Source: Brevibacterium sp. ZH18 (GTDB taxonomy: Bacteria > Actinomycetota > Actinomycetes > Actinomycetales > Brevibacteriaceae). From it: 64,000 bases of DNA. The position numbers and the translations under genes are program-made. The DNA lies in contig NZ_JALDSX010000001.1 in assembly GCF_022748595.1 (NCBI RefSeq), forward strand, positions 1 through 64,000. Direction: 5' to 3'. The notes below the pieces were generated by a model that did no database searches, had not been told where the DNA came from, and saw nothing but the letters and a program-made list of their open reading frames with translations. This document shows, one piece after another, positions 47,903 through 56,464 of this stretch (position 1 is its first letter; each line of letters begins with the position of its first letter).

Positions 47903-48015
47903 CCGCATCTGCTGAACATCAGGGCATTCGACATCACCGACGGCGGTTGATGTGAACGGCCCGAGCAGCTGCCCAGGAACCGACGGTCCTCGTCGGAGTT
48001 CGGAGAAGACTCTCC

Positions 48016-48045
48016 GGGCTCTGGCGAGGGCCGCTTTCTTTTCTG
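48016..48045 (+). terminator. Terminator upstream of tRNA-Arg(TCT)
   Basis: GGCTCT (48017-48022) pairs with AGGGCC (48027-48032) across a GGCG loop and is followed by a pyrimidine run with TTTCTTTT. Confidence 0.6.
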
Positions 48046-48059
48046 CTGCGGCCATCGGT

Positions 48060-48065
48060 TAGGAT
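48060..48065 (+). promoter_or_regulatory. -10 box of the tRNA-Arg(TCT) gene
   Basis: TAGGAT ends 6 bases before the tRNA 5' end. Transcription would start near the mature terminus. The -35 region is not convincing. Confidence 0.4.
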
Positions 48066-48071
48066 ATTTGA

Positions 48072-48145
48072 GCCTCCGTAGCTCAGTAGGATAGAGCAAC
48101 CGCCTTCTAAGCGGTAGGTCGCGGGTTCGAGCCCCGCCGGGGGTA
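48072..48145 (+). tRNA. tRNA-Arg (anticodon TCT)
   Basis: A 74-base cloverleaf without encoded CCA. The anticodon arm ACCGC/GCGGT carries loop CTTCTAA with anticodon TCT, the T-arm is GCGGG/CCCGC with loop TTCGAGC, and the D-arm is GCTC/GAGC. The acceptor stem GCCTCCG/CGGGGGT has two G-U pairs (1-72 and 4-69), weaker than usual. It reads the rare AGA codon and, by wobble, AGG. Confidence 0.93.
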
Positions 48146-48247
48146 CTCCCCATCCCAGCAGACCCCCTTCATGACTGCTGCCCGATGATGTTCGCGGCGG
48201 CCTCCGATACGGGCGCTGAGCGTCCCGGAGACAGGCACTGTAAGAGC

Positions 48248-48276
48248 AATTGACCACCGCTACGGCGTGGCAATTG
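48248..48276 (+). promoter_or_regulatory. CAATTG-N17-CAATTG inverted repeat before the dynamin-like operon
   Basis: Two copies of the palindrome CAATTG (48248-48253 and 48271-48276) flank a CCAC/GTGG pair. They lie about 40-60 bases before the first GTPase start and could be an operator. No regulator is identifiable nearby. Confidence 0.3.
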
Positions 48277-48312
48277 GTGCACAGCTGGGAAAACGTAGAG
48301 AGTGGATGCGTG

Positions 48313-50010
48313 ATGACAGACAGCAAGAGTGCCGTGACGCCGCCAGTAGGAGGGGCGCTGAGCGATATCGCGAAGCGAATCTCGGAAACCCGCTTCACCA
48401 TGCAGACCGATGACTCGGCCGAGGGTCGCGAACTCCACAGGAAACTGTCCTCGGAGCTCACGGACTATCTCCTGCCGAGGATCAACCGGACACGGACGCC
48501 GTTCCTCATCGCGGTCGGCGGTTCGACCGGCGCCGGTAAGTCGACGCTGGTCAATTCGCTCGTCGGACGCTCAGTCAGCCCTGCCGGTGTACGGCGACCG
48601 ACGACGGGCAACCCCGTCGTGGTCCACAATCCCGCAGACGCGAAGTTCTTCGAGTCGCAGAGCTTCCTCTCCGACCTGCCCCGCAGTTCCGACCCGGAGT
48701 CACCGACTCCCGCCGTTGTGCTCATCTCCGATGACGGGATCGAACCCGGGACAGCAGTCCTCGACTGCCCTGACATCGACTCCATCGCAGAATCCAACCG
48801 CTACCTGGCTCGGCGCATTCTCATGAGCGCCGATCTGTGGATGTTCGTGACTACCGCCAATCGGTACGCCGATGCCGCGCCATGGGCGCTGCTCAAGGAT
48901 GCCGCCGTCAGGAACACGTCAGTGGCGATCGTCCTCGACCGGGTTCCGCCGGAAGCCAACAGGGAGGTCAGGCACCACCTTTCGAGTCTGCTCGCTGAGG
49001 CCGGACTCGCCAGCTCACCGATCTTCTCCGTCGCCGAACTCGATCTCGAGGACGGACTTCTGCCCCATTCCGCGATCTATCCCATCCGCTCCTGGATCCG
49101 CCAGGTCAGCTCGGAAGGACGTTCGCAGGAGAGGATCCGTCAGCGGACGCTCTCCGGATCGATCGGTGCACTGCCGGCTCAGGTGAAGTCGCTGGCCGAT
49201 TTCGTCGAGACGCAGGAAGGTGCCTACGTCGGCCTTCAGCAGAGTCTCGACCAGGAATTCAGAACAGCTCACGATGGTCTGTCCGAAGTGTTCTCGGACG
49301 GGCGGGTCCTCCACGGTGAAGTCAACGCCAGGTGGCAGGACTTCGTCGGCACGGGGCAGCTCTTCCGCGGTTTGGAACCGACCATGGCCCGGATGCGCGA
49401 CAGGATCTCTGCGGCCGTCACCGGCAAGCACGACGCGGCCTCTCCTCTGCACATCGCGATCCTCCGCAGCGCCGCGATCTCACTGCGCGAACAGGCGATC
49501 GGAGTCGTAGACGGAGTCAATGCCCGGTGGCAGCGTGATGCGGCAGGATCGGCGCTCATCGACGCCCACCCGGAGCTGCGACAGGTCGCCGGCAACCTCG
49601 AGGAGACGGTCAAGGCTGCAGTCAGCGGCTGGGCGAACGAAGTCAACGCACTCGTGCGTGACATCGGGCAGGGGAAGAAGTCCAAAGCGAGGATCCTCTC
49701 GTTCGGCGTCGCCGGAGTCTGCGCAGTCGTGGAATATGCCGCGTTCTGGGACCCGAAGCACACGGAGACCGGCGGCCAAGCCTCTCGCAATGACGCACGA
49801 GTTGCGCTGAGCTTGGCAGGCACGATCTTCGGCGAGCAGGAAGCCGTCAGCCTCGTCGCATCGATCAGGGATCGATTCCTGGGTGCGGCCGCGGGCATCG
49901 TCGGCGACTGCCGCGAGCCCTTCGACAATGTATTGGGACTATCCGCGGTACCGGCGCGGCAATCGGGTGCCCTGCGCGCCTCCGGTGATCGACTTGAGGT
50001 GGCATTGTGA
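48313..50010 (+). CDS. Dynamin-like GTPase, first of a tandem pair
   Basis: A 565-residue protein with an N-terminal G domain: G1 GGSTGAGKST (69-78), a G2-like RRPTTGNPVV and G3 DCPDIDS. The G4 site is poor (LDRV instead of NKxD). Long helical segments follow, with one hydrophobic stretch near residue 460 (ILSFGVAGVCAVVEYAAFW). The pair resembles the bacterial dynamin-like proteins DynA/DynB of Streptomyces or IniA/IniC of mycobacteria, which remodel membranes during division or stress. ATG at 48313; a GTG lies 3 bases earlier. Confidence 0.78.
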   Translation: MTDSKSAVTPPVGGALSDIAKRISETRFTMQTDDSAEGRELHRKLSSELTDYLLPRINRTRTPFLIAVGGSTGAGKSTLVNSLVGRSVSPAGVRRPTTGNPVVVHNPADAKFFESQSFLSDLPRSSDPESPTPAVVLISDDGIEPGTAVLDCPDIDSIAESNRYLARRILMSADLWMFVTTANRYADAAPWALLKDAAVRNTSVAIVLDRVPPEANREVRHHLSSLLAEAGLASSPIFSVAELDLEDGLLPHSAIYPIRSWIRQVSSEGRSQERIRQRTLSGSIGALPAQVKSLADFVETQEGAYVGLQQSLDQEFRTAHDGLSEVFSDGRVLHGEVNARWQDFVGTGQLFRGLEPTMARMRDRISAAVTGKHDAASPLHIAILRSAAISLREQAIGVVDGVNARWQRDAAGSALIDAHPELRQVAGNLEETVKAAVSGWANEVNALVRDIGQGKKSKARILSFGVAGVCAVVEYAAFWDPKHTETGGQASRNDARVALSLAGTIFGEQEAVSLVASIRDRFLGAAAGIVGDCREPFDNVLGLSAVPARQSGALRASGDRLEVAL

Positions 50011-51587
50011 ACACTCCCGCACAGACCGAGATCAGGCGTCTGGCCGAAGGCATCCGGCACTCGCTGTCGTTGGGTCCCGACAAGCTCAGCGCAGAGGTTC
50101 GTGCCGACGCACAGAATCTCCTCGACCGCTCGGACGACCGTCTGGGGCTGGGGGAGGACTTCACCGTCGTCGCCTTCGCCGGATCGACGGGATCGGGCAA
50201 GTCGTCGCTGTTCAACGCTGTCGCCGGTCTCGAGATCGCACGCGTCGGAGTGCGCCGGCCCACAACTTCGCGTCCCACCGCCTGCGTCTGGGGCGAAGGC
50301 GGCAACGAGCTCCTCAACTGGCTGCATGTGCCGGAGCGCAGTCGGACCTGGCGCGAATCGGCTCTTGACGGCGATGATCAGCGCAAGCTCCACGGACTCA
50401 TCCTCCTCGACCTTCCCGACCATGATTCGACCGCTGTCGCCCACCGCGTCGAGTCCGATCGTCTCGTCGGTCTCGTCGATGTCGTGTTCTGGGTCGTCGA
50501 CCCGCAGAAGTACGCCGACTTCTCACTCCACTCGGAATACCTCGCGAAGCTGGCAGAGAACAGCTCGAACATGGTCGTCGTCCTCAACCAGATCGACAAG
50601 CTCAGCGTCGAGGAGCAGAAGGCGGCAGCAGACGATCTGCGGCAGCTGCTCAACGAGGACGGACTCACCGACACCGAGGTTCACATGTCCTCGGCAGTCT
50701 CCCGCGACGGCATACCTCAGCTGCGGTCGATCCTCGCCGACACCGTCGACTCCAAGCAGGCTGCGGCCGAACGCCTGCTCTCCGACATGCAGGGGATGGC
50801 CAAGCGGATCCAGGGCGAGCTCGGAGAACCTGTGGCTGCGCCTGACGAACGTCCCGGTGCCTCCCGCCTCGTCGAGACTATGTCAGATGCTGCAGGCGTC
50901 GAAGCCGTCTCGCAGACTGTCCACGACGACTACATTCGCCGCGCCTACCGCAAGACCGGCTACCCGGTTCTCGCGTGGATGCAGCGAAATGCCCCTGACC
51001 CACTGGGTGCCAAGCACGGGCAGGAGCGTGACGAGCTCGTCCGCGCCTCAGTTCCGGCCACGAGCCGAACACAGAGCTCCCAAGTGCGTCTCATGGCCCA
51101 CGAACTCATCACCGAGTCCGTGTCCTCGATGCCCAGGCCCTGGCAGAGTGCTGCCGCGGAAGCAGAGAAGACGAGCACGACCGAGCTCTCGGAGACCCTC
51201 GACTCGGCCGTCACAGGTGTGGATATCGAACGTCTCCGACCCGGATGGTGGTCACTGGCCGGCATCCTGCAGATCATCTTCTTCGCCGCGACGATCCTCG
51301 GACTGCTCGGCGTGATTGTCACCGCAGTGGTCGCCCTGGTGGGCTCCGGAGCAGTTCCCGGCTGGACTTGGGCAGTGAGCATCGGCCTGTTGGCCCTCGG
51401 CATCATCGGTTCCGTCGTGACCTCGCTGGTCGCCAAGTCCGCACGGCACAAGGGCGCTGACGAGGCAGCACGGGACGTGGACGGCAAACTGCGCAGTGCT
51501 GTCGGGTCGGTGGCTCAGAGCTCCTACTTGCAGCCCGTGAATGCGGTCATCGCCGAACATCGACGGGCCTATGACATGCTCAGCTAG
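50007..51587 (+). CDS. Dynamin-like GTPase, second of a tandem pair
   Basis: A 526-residue protein starting at a GTG inside the stop of the preceding gene (GTGA). G1 is GSTGSGKSS (59-67), G2 RRPTTSRPTA, G3 DLPDHDS and G4 LNQIDK, so this partner has a complete GTPase set, unlike the first. A helical region follows, then two membrane helices at about 420-475 (ILQIIFFAATILGLLG; WAVSIGLLALGIIG) and a charged C-terminus. Asymmetric tandem GTPases with membrane anchors suggest a heteromeric membrane-remodelling complex. Function is inferred from architecture. Confidence 0.8.
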   Translation: MNTPAQTEIRRLAEGIRHSLSLGPDKLSAEVRADAQNLLDRSDDRLGLGEDFTVVAFAGSTGSGKSSLFNAVAGLEIARVGVRRPTTSRPTACVWGEGGNELLNWLHVPERSRTWRESALDGDDQRKLHGLILLDLPDHDSTAVAHRVESDRLVGLVDVVFWVVDPQKYADFSLHSEYLAKLAENSSNMVVVLNQIDKLSVEEQKAAADDLRQLLNEDGLTDTEVHMSSAVSRDGIPQLRSILADTVDSKQAAAERLLSDMQGMAKRIQGELGEPVAAPDERPGASRLVETMSDAAGVEAVSQTVHDDYIRRAYRKTGYPVLAWMQRNAPDPLGAKHGQERDELVRASVPATSRTQSSQVRLMAHELITESVSSMPRPWQSAAAEAEKTSTTELSETLDSAVTGVDIERLRPGWWSLAGILQIIFFAATILGLLGVIVTAVVALVGSGAVPGWTWAVSIGLLALGIIGSVVTSLVAKSARHKGADEAARDVDGKLRSAVGSVAQSSYLQPVNAVIAEHRRAYDMLS

Positions 51588-51623
51588 CACTTGAGTGCAC
51601 AGGTGGTCTCCACTCGTGTGCTG

Positions 51624-51665
51624 ATGCCCTGTGGACGCCGAACACGTGTCCACAGGGCATTTCTC
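51624..51665 (+). terminator. Terminator of the dynamin-like operon
   Basis: A perfect 13-bp stem (51624-51636 with 51648-51660) followed by TTCTCGTCT, about 40 bases after the stop codon. Confidence 0.75.
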
Positions 51666-51800
51666 GTCTCTGGACACTGACCGCCCCAGCCGGACTCAAT
51701 GGAAGTCCATGCGGTTCTCATCACCTGCGCCGCCGACCGAAGCAGTTGGCCGGTACGGACCTGACGAGGTCGCACACTCGATAAGAGAAGAGGCAGTTCG

Positions 51801-52460
51801 ATGTCCAGCATTCCGATCAATCTCTGTGGCACAGTGGCCACGGCTCCGCAGAGCAAGGTTCTGCCGTCGGGACGGGCCTGCGCGTCCTTCCGGCTTGCCG
51901 TCAATCACTGGAAGCTCGACAAAGCGACAGGAGAGTACACCCAGGACTCGACATCGTGGTTCGGCATCGACTGCTACGGCCCCTTGGCCAGCAACGCCGC
52001 GATGTCGATCACCCCTGGGATGGCCATCATCATTCAAGGCGGACTGAAGATCCGGGAGTGGACGGCCGAGGGCAAAACCGGTCTGGCGCCGACGGTCATC
52101 GCCGAGCATGTCGGGCCCGACCTGCGCTTCGGCACCGCGAACTATCAGAAGGTCGGCGGCGGCCGACAGCAGGCATCCTCGCACCAGAGCGGGTCGGAGT
52201 CTGCTGACGCAGCGCCCGACAGCGGCTGGGGCACTTACGGCACGAGTGGTCCGACGCAGACGACTGAGGCTGCTGAGCCGGGGGAGTACTCCCTCGACTC
52301 GTCGCCGGGGGACACCGGACGGGATGTCGCCGGCAATGATCTCAGCAGCGACGATACCGGGCGGGCCGACCTCGAGGACACCGGATCTGAAGAGACCGAA
52401 CTGGAGAGCAATGACGATGCGATCGCCCGTGACACAGCTGCCGTTGCTGCTCCGTTCTGA
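51801..52460 (+). CDS. ssb: Single-stranded DNA-binding protein paralogue
   Basis: A 219-residue protein with an N-terminal OB fold (about 1-110; INLCGTVATAPQSKVLPSGR, ASFRLAVNHWK, WFGIDCYGPLA) and a long acidic, Gly/Ser/Thr-rich tail. The extreme C-terminus is VAAPF; the canonical acidic tip before Pro-Phe is missing, so partner binding may differ. In mycobacteria a second SSB (SSBb) also precedes ettA, so this is likely the paralogue rather than the housekeeping SSB. The ribosome-binding site is weak. Confidence 0.85.
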   Translation: MSSIPINLCGTVATAPQSKVLPSGRACASFRLAVNHWKLDKATGEYTQDSTSWFGIDCYGPLASNAAMSITPGMAIIIQGGLKIREWTAEGKTGLAPTVIAEHVGPDLRFGTANYQKVGGGRQQASSHQSGSESADAAPDSGWGTYGTSGPTQTTEAAEPGEYSLDSSPGDTGRDVAGNDLSSDDTGRADLEDTGSEETELESNDDAIARDTAAVAAPF

Positions 52461-52585
52461 GTCTTCGGCACCCACGGGCCGTAAGTCATGCGAGGAGGTG
52501 TCGAATCCAGTCCGCCTGACAGTGACTTCCCCGCAAATCGGCTACAGTGAGACTGTTAATCGTTCCCCTCCCGCCGAGGTTGTTG

Positions 52586-53284
52586 ATGCGTGTCGTACCC
52601 CTGCTGGGCATCGGAGTCCTGACCATCGCCCTGTCGGGCTGTTCGCTCCTGGGCTTCGGAGGTGACGACTCCGAACCTGCGCCCGCTCCGACGTCGGCCA
52701 AGCCTGTGGCCGAGGTCGACAAGGTGGTCAAGGCGCTCGAGCCGCTGACCGGCAACGAGGAGTCCGTTCCGTCGACGAAGAAGCTGTTCTCCACTCTGAT
52801 GGATGCCGGATACGACGCTGATCAGCTTGAAGCCACGCTCGACTCCTCACCACTAGGCAATGACGTGCCTTCGAAGATGTTCGGCGTCAAGACCGCCAAA
52901 GGCTGCGTCGTCGGTGAGATCCGCAAGGGTAAGGCAACCGCGGAGCTGATGCAGCCCACAGAATCGACGGGTGCCTGCCTGATCGGCGACGTGGACCGCC
53001 CCAAGGGCGTCAAAGCGCCCAAGGGTGAGAAGCGTGAGAAGGACGGCGACTCCAACGGCGCCGGCCACCTGCCGGGCGAAGACATCAACGGCAAGGACGG
53101 CAGCACGCAGAGTCCCTCAGCACCAGCCGGCGACTCGACGTCGAATGGTTCCAGCTCGGCCTCCGATTCCGAAGGGTCCTCGGCGTCGTCATCTGACGGA
53201 TCATCGTCGTCCGGCTCATCGTCTGAGAGCTCGTCGTCCAACGGTGACACCTCAGGCAAGGCCCCGTCGCTCGGCGGCGGCTGA
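52586..53284 (+). CDS. DUF6993-like lipoprotein with Ser-rich tail
   Basis: A 232-residue exported protein. A signal peptide with lipobox LSGC (MRVVPLLGIGVLTIALSGC) predicts lipid anchoring outside the membrane. Residues about 50-140 form a DUF6993-like domain with paired cysteines (KGCVVGEIRKG and TGACLIGD) that may form a disulfide. The rest is a charged linker and a Ser/Gly-rich low-complexity tail. I chose the ATG at 52586 because the signal peptide starts there. Function unknown. Confidence 0.8.
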   Translation: MRVVPLLGIGVLTIALSGCSLLGFGGDDSEPAPAPTSAKPVAEVDKVVKALEPLTGNEESVPSTKKLFSTLMDAGYDADQLEATLDSSPLGNDVPSKMFGVKTAKGCVVGEIRKGKATAELMQPTESTGACLIGDVDRPKGVKAPKGEKREKDGDSNGAGHLPGEDINGKDGSTQSPSAPAGDSTSNGSSSASDSEGSSASSSDGSSSSGSSSESSSSNGDTSGKAPSLGGG

Positions 53285-53344
53285 GTCCAGCTGTCCTCGT
53301 CCGCTGCTATGGCCGTGTCGAGGCCTGTCGCAACGTGGGCTCAA

Positions 53345-53373
53345 TTGGCACTTGGGTGTGCTGAGCCTATAGC
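53345..53373 (+). promoter_or_regulatory. Promoter of ettA
   Basis: TTGGCA (53345-53350), 17 bases, TATAGC (53368-53373): the best sigma-70-type promoter in the window. The start codon at 53385 leaves an mRNA leader of only a few bases. Confidence 0.65.
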
Positions 53374-53384
53374 CTGGGGCCACT

Positions 53385-55067
53385 ATGGCCGAATTTATCT
53401 ATACCATGCACAAGGCGCGCAAAGCGCACGGTGACAAAGTCATTCTCGATGACGTGTCGATGTCGTTCTATCCCGGAGCGAAGATCGGCATGGTCGGTCC
53501 CAACGGAGCCGGCAAGTCGACCATCCTCAAGATCATGGCGGGCCTCGAACAGCCCTCCAACGGTGAAGCCAAGCTCAGCCCGGGATATTCCGTCGGCATC
53601 CTCCTGCAGGAGCCTCCTCTCAATGAGGAGAAGACGGTGCTGGGCAACGTCGAAGAGGGCGTTGCCGAGATCAAGGCCAAGCTCGATCGCTTCAACGCGA
53701 TCTCCGAAGAGATGGCCAACCCTGACGCCGACTTCGACTCCCTGATGGAGGAGATGGGCAAGCTCCAGGAAGCCATCGACGCGGCAGAAGCCTGGGATCT
53801 CGACTCCCAGCTCGAACAGGCCATGGACGCACTGCGCTGCCCGCCGCCGGACGCTGACGTCAGCGTCCTCTCTGGTGGTGAGCGCCGCCGCGTCGCGCTC
53901 TGCAAGCTCCTCCTCGAGAAGCCCGATCTGCTGCTCCTCGACGAGCCGACGAACCACCTCGACGCCGAATCGGTGCTGTGGTTGGAGCAGCACCTGACTT
54001 CGTACCCCGGCGCCGTCATCGCGATCACGCACGATAGGTACTTCCTCGATCACGTGGCCCAGTGGATCGCCGAGATCGACCGCGGTCACCTCTACCCCTA
54101 CGAGGGCAACTACTCGACCTACCTGGAGAAGAAGCAGGAGCGTCTGCAGGTCCAGGGCAAGAAGGACGCGAAGCTCTCCAAGCGCCTCAAGGACGAACTC
54201 GAATGGGTCCGTTCGAACCCGAAGGCGAAGCAGACGAAGTCGAAGGCTCGTCTGGCACGCTACGAGGAGATGGCGGCTGAAGCCGAGAAGACGAAGAAGC
54301 TCGATTTCGAAGAGATCCAGATCCCTGCAGGTCCCCGCCTGGGCGACATCGTCATCGAGGCCGACAAGCTGCGGAAGGGCTTCGACGACCGTCTCCTCAT
54401 CGACGGCCTGAGCTTCTCACTGCCGCGCAACGGCATCGTCGGTGTCATCGGACCCAACGGCGTGGGCAAGACGACGCTGTTCAAGTCCATCGTCGGCCTC
54501 GAAGAGATCGACGGCGGCGATCTCAAGATCGGCGACAGCGTCAAGATCTCGTACGTCGACCAGTCCCGTGGCGGAATCGACCCGAACAAGAACCTGTGGG
54601 AGGTCGTCTCCGACGGACTCGACTTCATCCAGGTGGGCAACGTTGAGATGCCGTCTCGCGCCTACGTCTCGGCGTTCGGCTTCAAAGGTCCGGACCAGCA
54701 GAAGAAGGCCGGAGTGCTCTCCGGTGGTGAGCGAAACCGCCTCAACCTGGCGTTGACTCTCAAACAGGGCGGAAACCTGCTGCTCCTCGATGAGCCGACC
54801 AACGACCTCGATGTTGAGACTCTCGGATCGCTGGAGAACGCTCTGCTCGAGTTCCCGGGCTGTGCCGTGGTCGTCTCGCACGACCGGTGGTTCCTCGACC
54901 GTGTGGCAACGCACATCCTTGCCTGGGAGGGCACGGAGGAAGAACCCGCGAACTGGTACTGGTTCGAAGGCAACTTCGAATCCTACGAGAAGAACAAGGT
55001 CGAGCGCCTCGGCGAGGACGCGGCCCGTCCTCATCGTGTGACTCACCGTCGCCTCACGCGCGACTGA
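53385..55067 (+). CDS. ettA: Energy-dependent translational throttle protein, ABC-F ATPase
   Basis: A 560-residue cytosolic protein with two ABC domains and no membrane part. Walker A sequences are GPNGAGKST (about 38-46) and GPNGVGKTT; signatures are LSGGERRRVAL and LSGGERNRLNL; Walker B segments are LLLLDEPTNHLD and LLLLDEPTNDLD. The interdomain linker (about 240-310) is charged and helical and binds the ribosomal E site. EttA couples translation to the ATP/ADP ratio. The very short leader suggests leaderless-type initiation. Confidence 0.96.
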   Translation: MAEFIYTMHKARKAHGDKVILDDVSMSFYPGAKIGMVGPNGAGKSTILKIMAGLEQPSNGEAKLSPGYSVGILLQEPPLNEEKTVLGNVEEGVAEIKAKLDRFNAISEEMANPDADFDSLMEEMGKLQEAIDAAEAWDLDSQLEQAMDALRCPPPDADVSVLSGGERRRVALCKLLLEKPDLLLLDEPTNHLDAESVLWLEQHLTSYPGAVIAITHDRYFLDHVAQWIAEIDRGHLYPYEGNYSTYLEKKQERLQVQGKKDAKLSKRLKDELEWVRSNPKAKQTKSKARLARYEEMAAEAEKTKKLDFEEIQIPAGPRLGDIVIEADKLRKGFDDRLLIDGLSFSLPRNGIVGVIGPNGVGKTTLFKSIVGLEEIDGGDLKIGDSVKISYVDQSRGGIDPNKNLWEVVSDGLDFIQVGNVEMPSRAYVSAFGFKGPDQQKKAGVLSGGERNRLNLALTLKQGGNLLLLDEPTNDLDVETLGSLENALLEFPGCAVVVSHDRWFLDRVATHILAWEGTEEEPANWYWFEGNFESYEKNKVERLGEDAARPHRVTHRRLTRD

Positions 55068-55130
55068 GCCAGTTCGTTCCTCGGAAGCCTCCCGCGTTCA
55101 CGCGCGGACGTCGCCGACGAGCAAGCTCAG

Positions 55131-55173
55131 AGAACAGCAGTGCCCCGGTCTGAGGCCGGGGCACTGCTGTTCT
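55131..55173. terminator. Bidirectional terminator after ettA
   Basis: A perfect 18-bp inverted repeat (55131-55148 with 55156-55173) with a 7-base loop. It lies between ettA and the converging tesB cluster. Confidence 0.87.
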
Positions 55174-55227
55174 CATGTGAGTGGCTTCGAGTTCGTCGGA
55201 GGCTGCATCGAGCCCACGAGCTCGAGG

Positions 55228-55458
55228 TCAGCGGAACAGGCTGACGAGGTGCATGACCATCTTGAACACGAATCTGATGATGAACGTGCCGGCGACGCCG
55301 ATCAGGATGGCCAGCACAGCATCGAGCGCCATATGCAGCGTCGTGTGCTCGACCAGCCAGACGAAGGCGAGGATGGAGATGACGATGCCGAGCGCGACAT
55401 TGACCAGGCGGCTGAGTATCGAGCCGAGGATCTCCATCATGGCAGTGTCGCGGCTCAT
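55228..55458 (-). CDS. Small membrane protein coupled to tesB
   Basis: A 76-residue protein read from the ATG at 55458, which overlaps the tesB stop codon (ATGA). Two hydrophobic segments lie at about 17-37 and 43-65, separated by a short polar turn (EHTTLH), with an amphipathic N-terminal helix. No family is recognised. Translational coupling to the thioesterase hints at a shared task at the membrane. Confidence 0.65.
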   Translation of the reverse strand: MSRDTAMMEILGSILSRLVNVALGIVISILAFVWLVEHTTLHMALDAVLAILIGVAGTFIIRFVFKMVMHLVSLFR

Positions 55459-56378
55459 GGTGTGACCTCGCTGTGCTGCGTCTTGACGCGGACCATGCCC
55501 TCTTGGGCGACTGTGGCCAGTAGCTGACCCGAGCGGGAGAAGATGCGACCATAGCCGAGTCCGCGGCCACCCTGCGCGGATGGGGACTCCTGGACGTAGA
55601 GCATCCATTCATCGACCCGGACGGGCCTGTGCCACCACATCGCGTGATCGAGGCTGGCCACGCGCAGTCCCGGAGACGTCCAGGTCAGACCCTGCCGGCG
55701 CAGCACCGGCTCGAGCAGGTTGAAGTCGCTGGCGTACGCGAGGGCAGCCGCGTTGAGCACGGGGTCGTCGCCGAAGTGCGAGCTGGCACGGAACCAGACA
55801 TGCTGTTCGTGGCGCTGACGGTCGTCCGTCGATTTCAGGTACAGCGACGACTCGACAGGACGGACCTCGAAGGGGCGCTTCTTCAGCCACTCCGTGGCCT
55901 GCGCCGACTCATCGTCTCTGACGATGTCTCGCACGTCGGGGCAGTCCTCGGGCGCAGGCAGTCCGGTCGGCATCGCCTCGGCGTGTTCGAGGCCCTCCTG
56001 CTCGTCCTGGAATGAGGCGATGAGTGAGAGGATGGGCGCGTTCTTCTGATAGGCGTGAACGCGCCGGGCGGAGAACGAGCGTCCGTCGCGCAGACGCTCG
56101 ACGCCGAACTCGATCGGTTCGCTGACGTCTCCGGCGCGCAGGAAGTATCCATGCAGCGAGTGGATGAGACGATCCTTTGGCAGCGTCGCAGCAGCGGCGA
56201 CGACGCATTGTGCCAGCACCTGGCCGCCGAAGACTCGTCCGTCGGGCTTGTACTGGCTGTGTCCGATGAAGAAGTCGCTCTCCCGGGACGCTGAAGTCGA
56301 GGTCAGCGGCTCCAGTTCGAGCAGACGACGCAGAGTGGCGACGTTCGCCTCAGCGGTGTTCGGTTCGGCATCGCTCAT
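55455..56378 (-). CDS. tesB: Acyl-CoA thioesterase II
   Basis: A 307-residue double hot-dog thioesterase that releases free fatty acids from acyl-CoA. N-terminal half: FIGHSQYKPDGRVFGGQVLAQ with the glycine-rich entry to the first hot-dog fold. C-terminal half: SLDHAMWWHRPVRVDEWMLY with the catalytic Asp, and GRGLGYGRIFSRSGQLLATV. The ATG at 56378 has GGAGG about 7 bases upstream. It is divergent from another thioesterase-like gene. Confidence 0.93.
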   Translation of the reverse strand: MSDAEPNTAEANVATLRRLLELEPLTSTSASRESDFFIGHSQYKPDGRVFGGQVLAQCVVAAAATLPKDRLIHSLHGYFLRAGDVSEPIEFGVERLRDGRSFSARRVHAYQKNAPILSLIASFQDEQEGLEHAEAMPTGLPAPEDCPDVRDIVRDDESAQATEWLKKRPFEVRPVESSLYLKSTDDRQRHEQHVWFRASSHFGDDPVLNAAALAYASDFNLLEPVLRRQGLTWTSPGLRVASLDHAMWWHRPVRVDEWMLYVQESPSAQGGRGLGYGRIFSRSGQLLATVAQEGMVRVKTQHSEVTP

Positions 56379-56464
56379 AAGGGCCTCCAGCCTGCGAGAA
56401 GAATGTGGGTTTGCACTGTCCACGATCCTATCGTGAGCGCACCGGCTGTGCTGAAGGTGGCATG

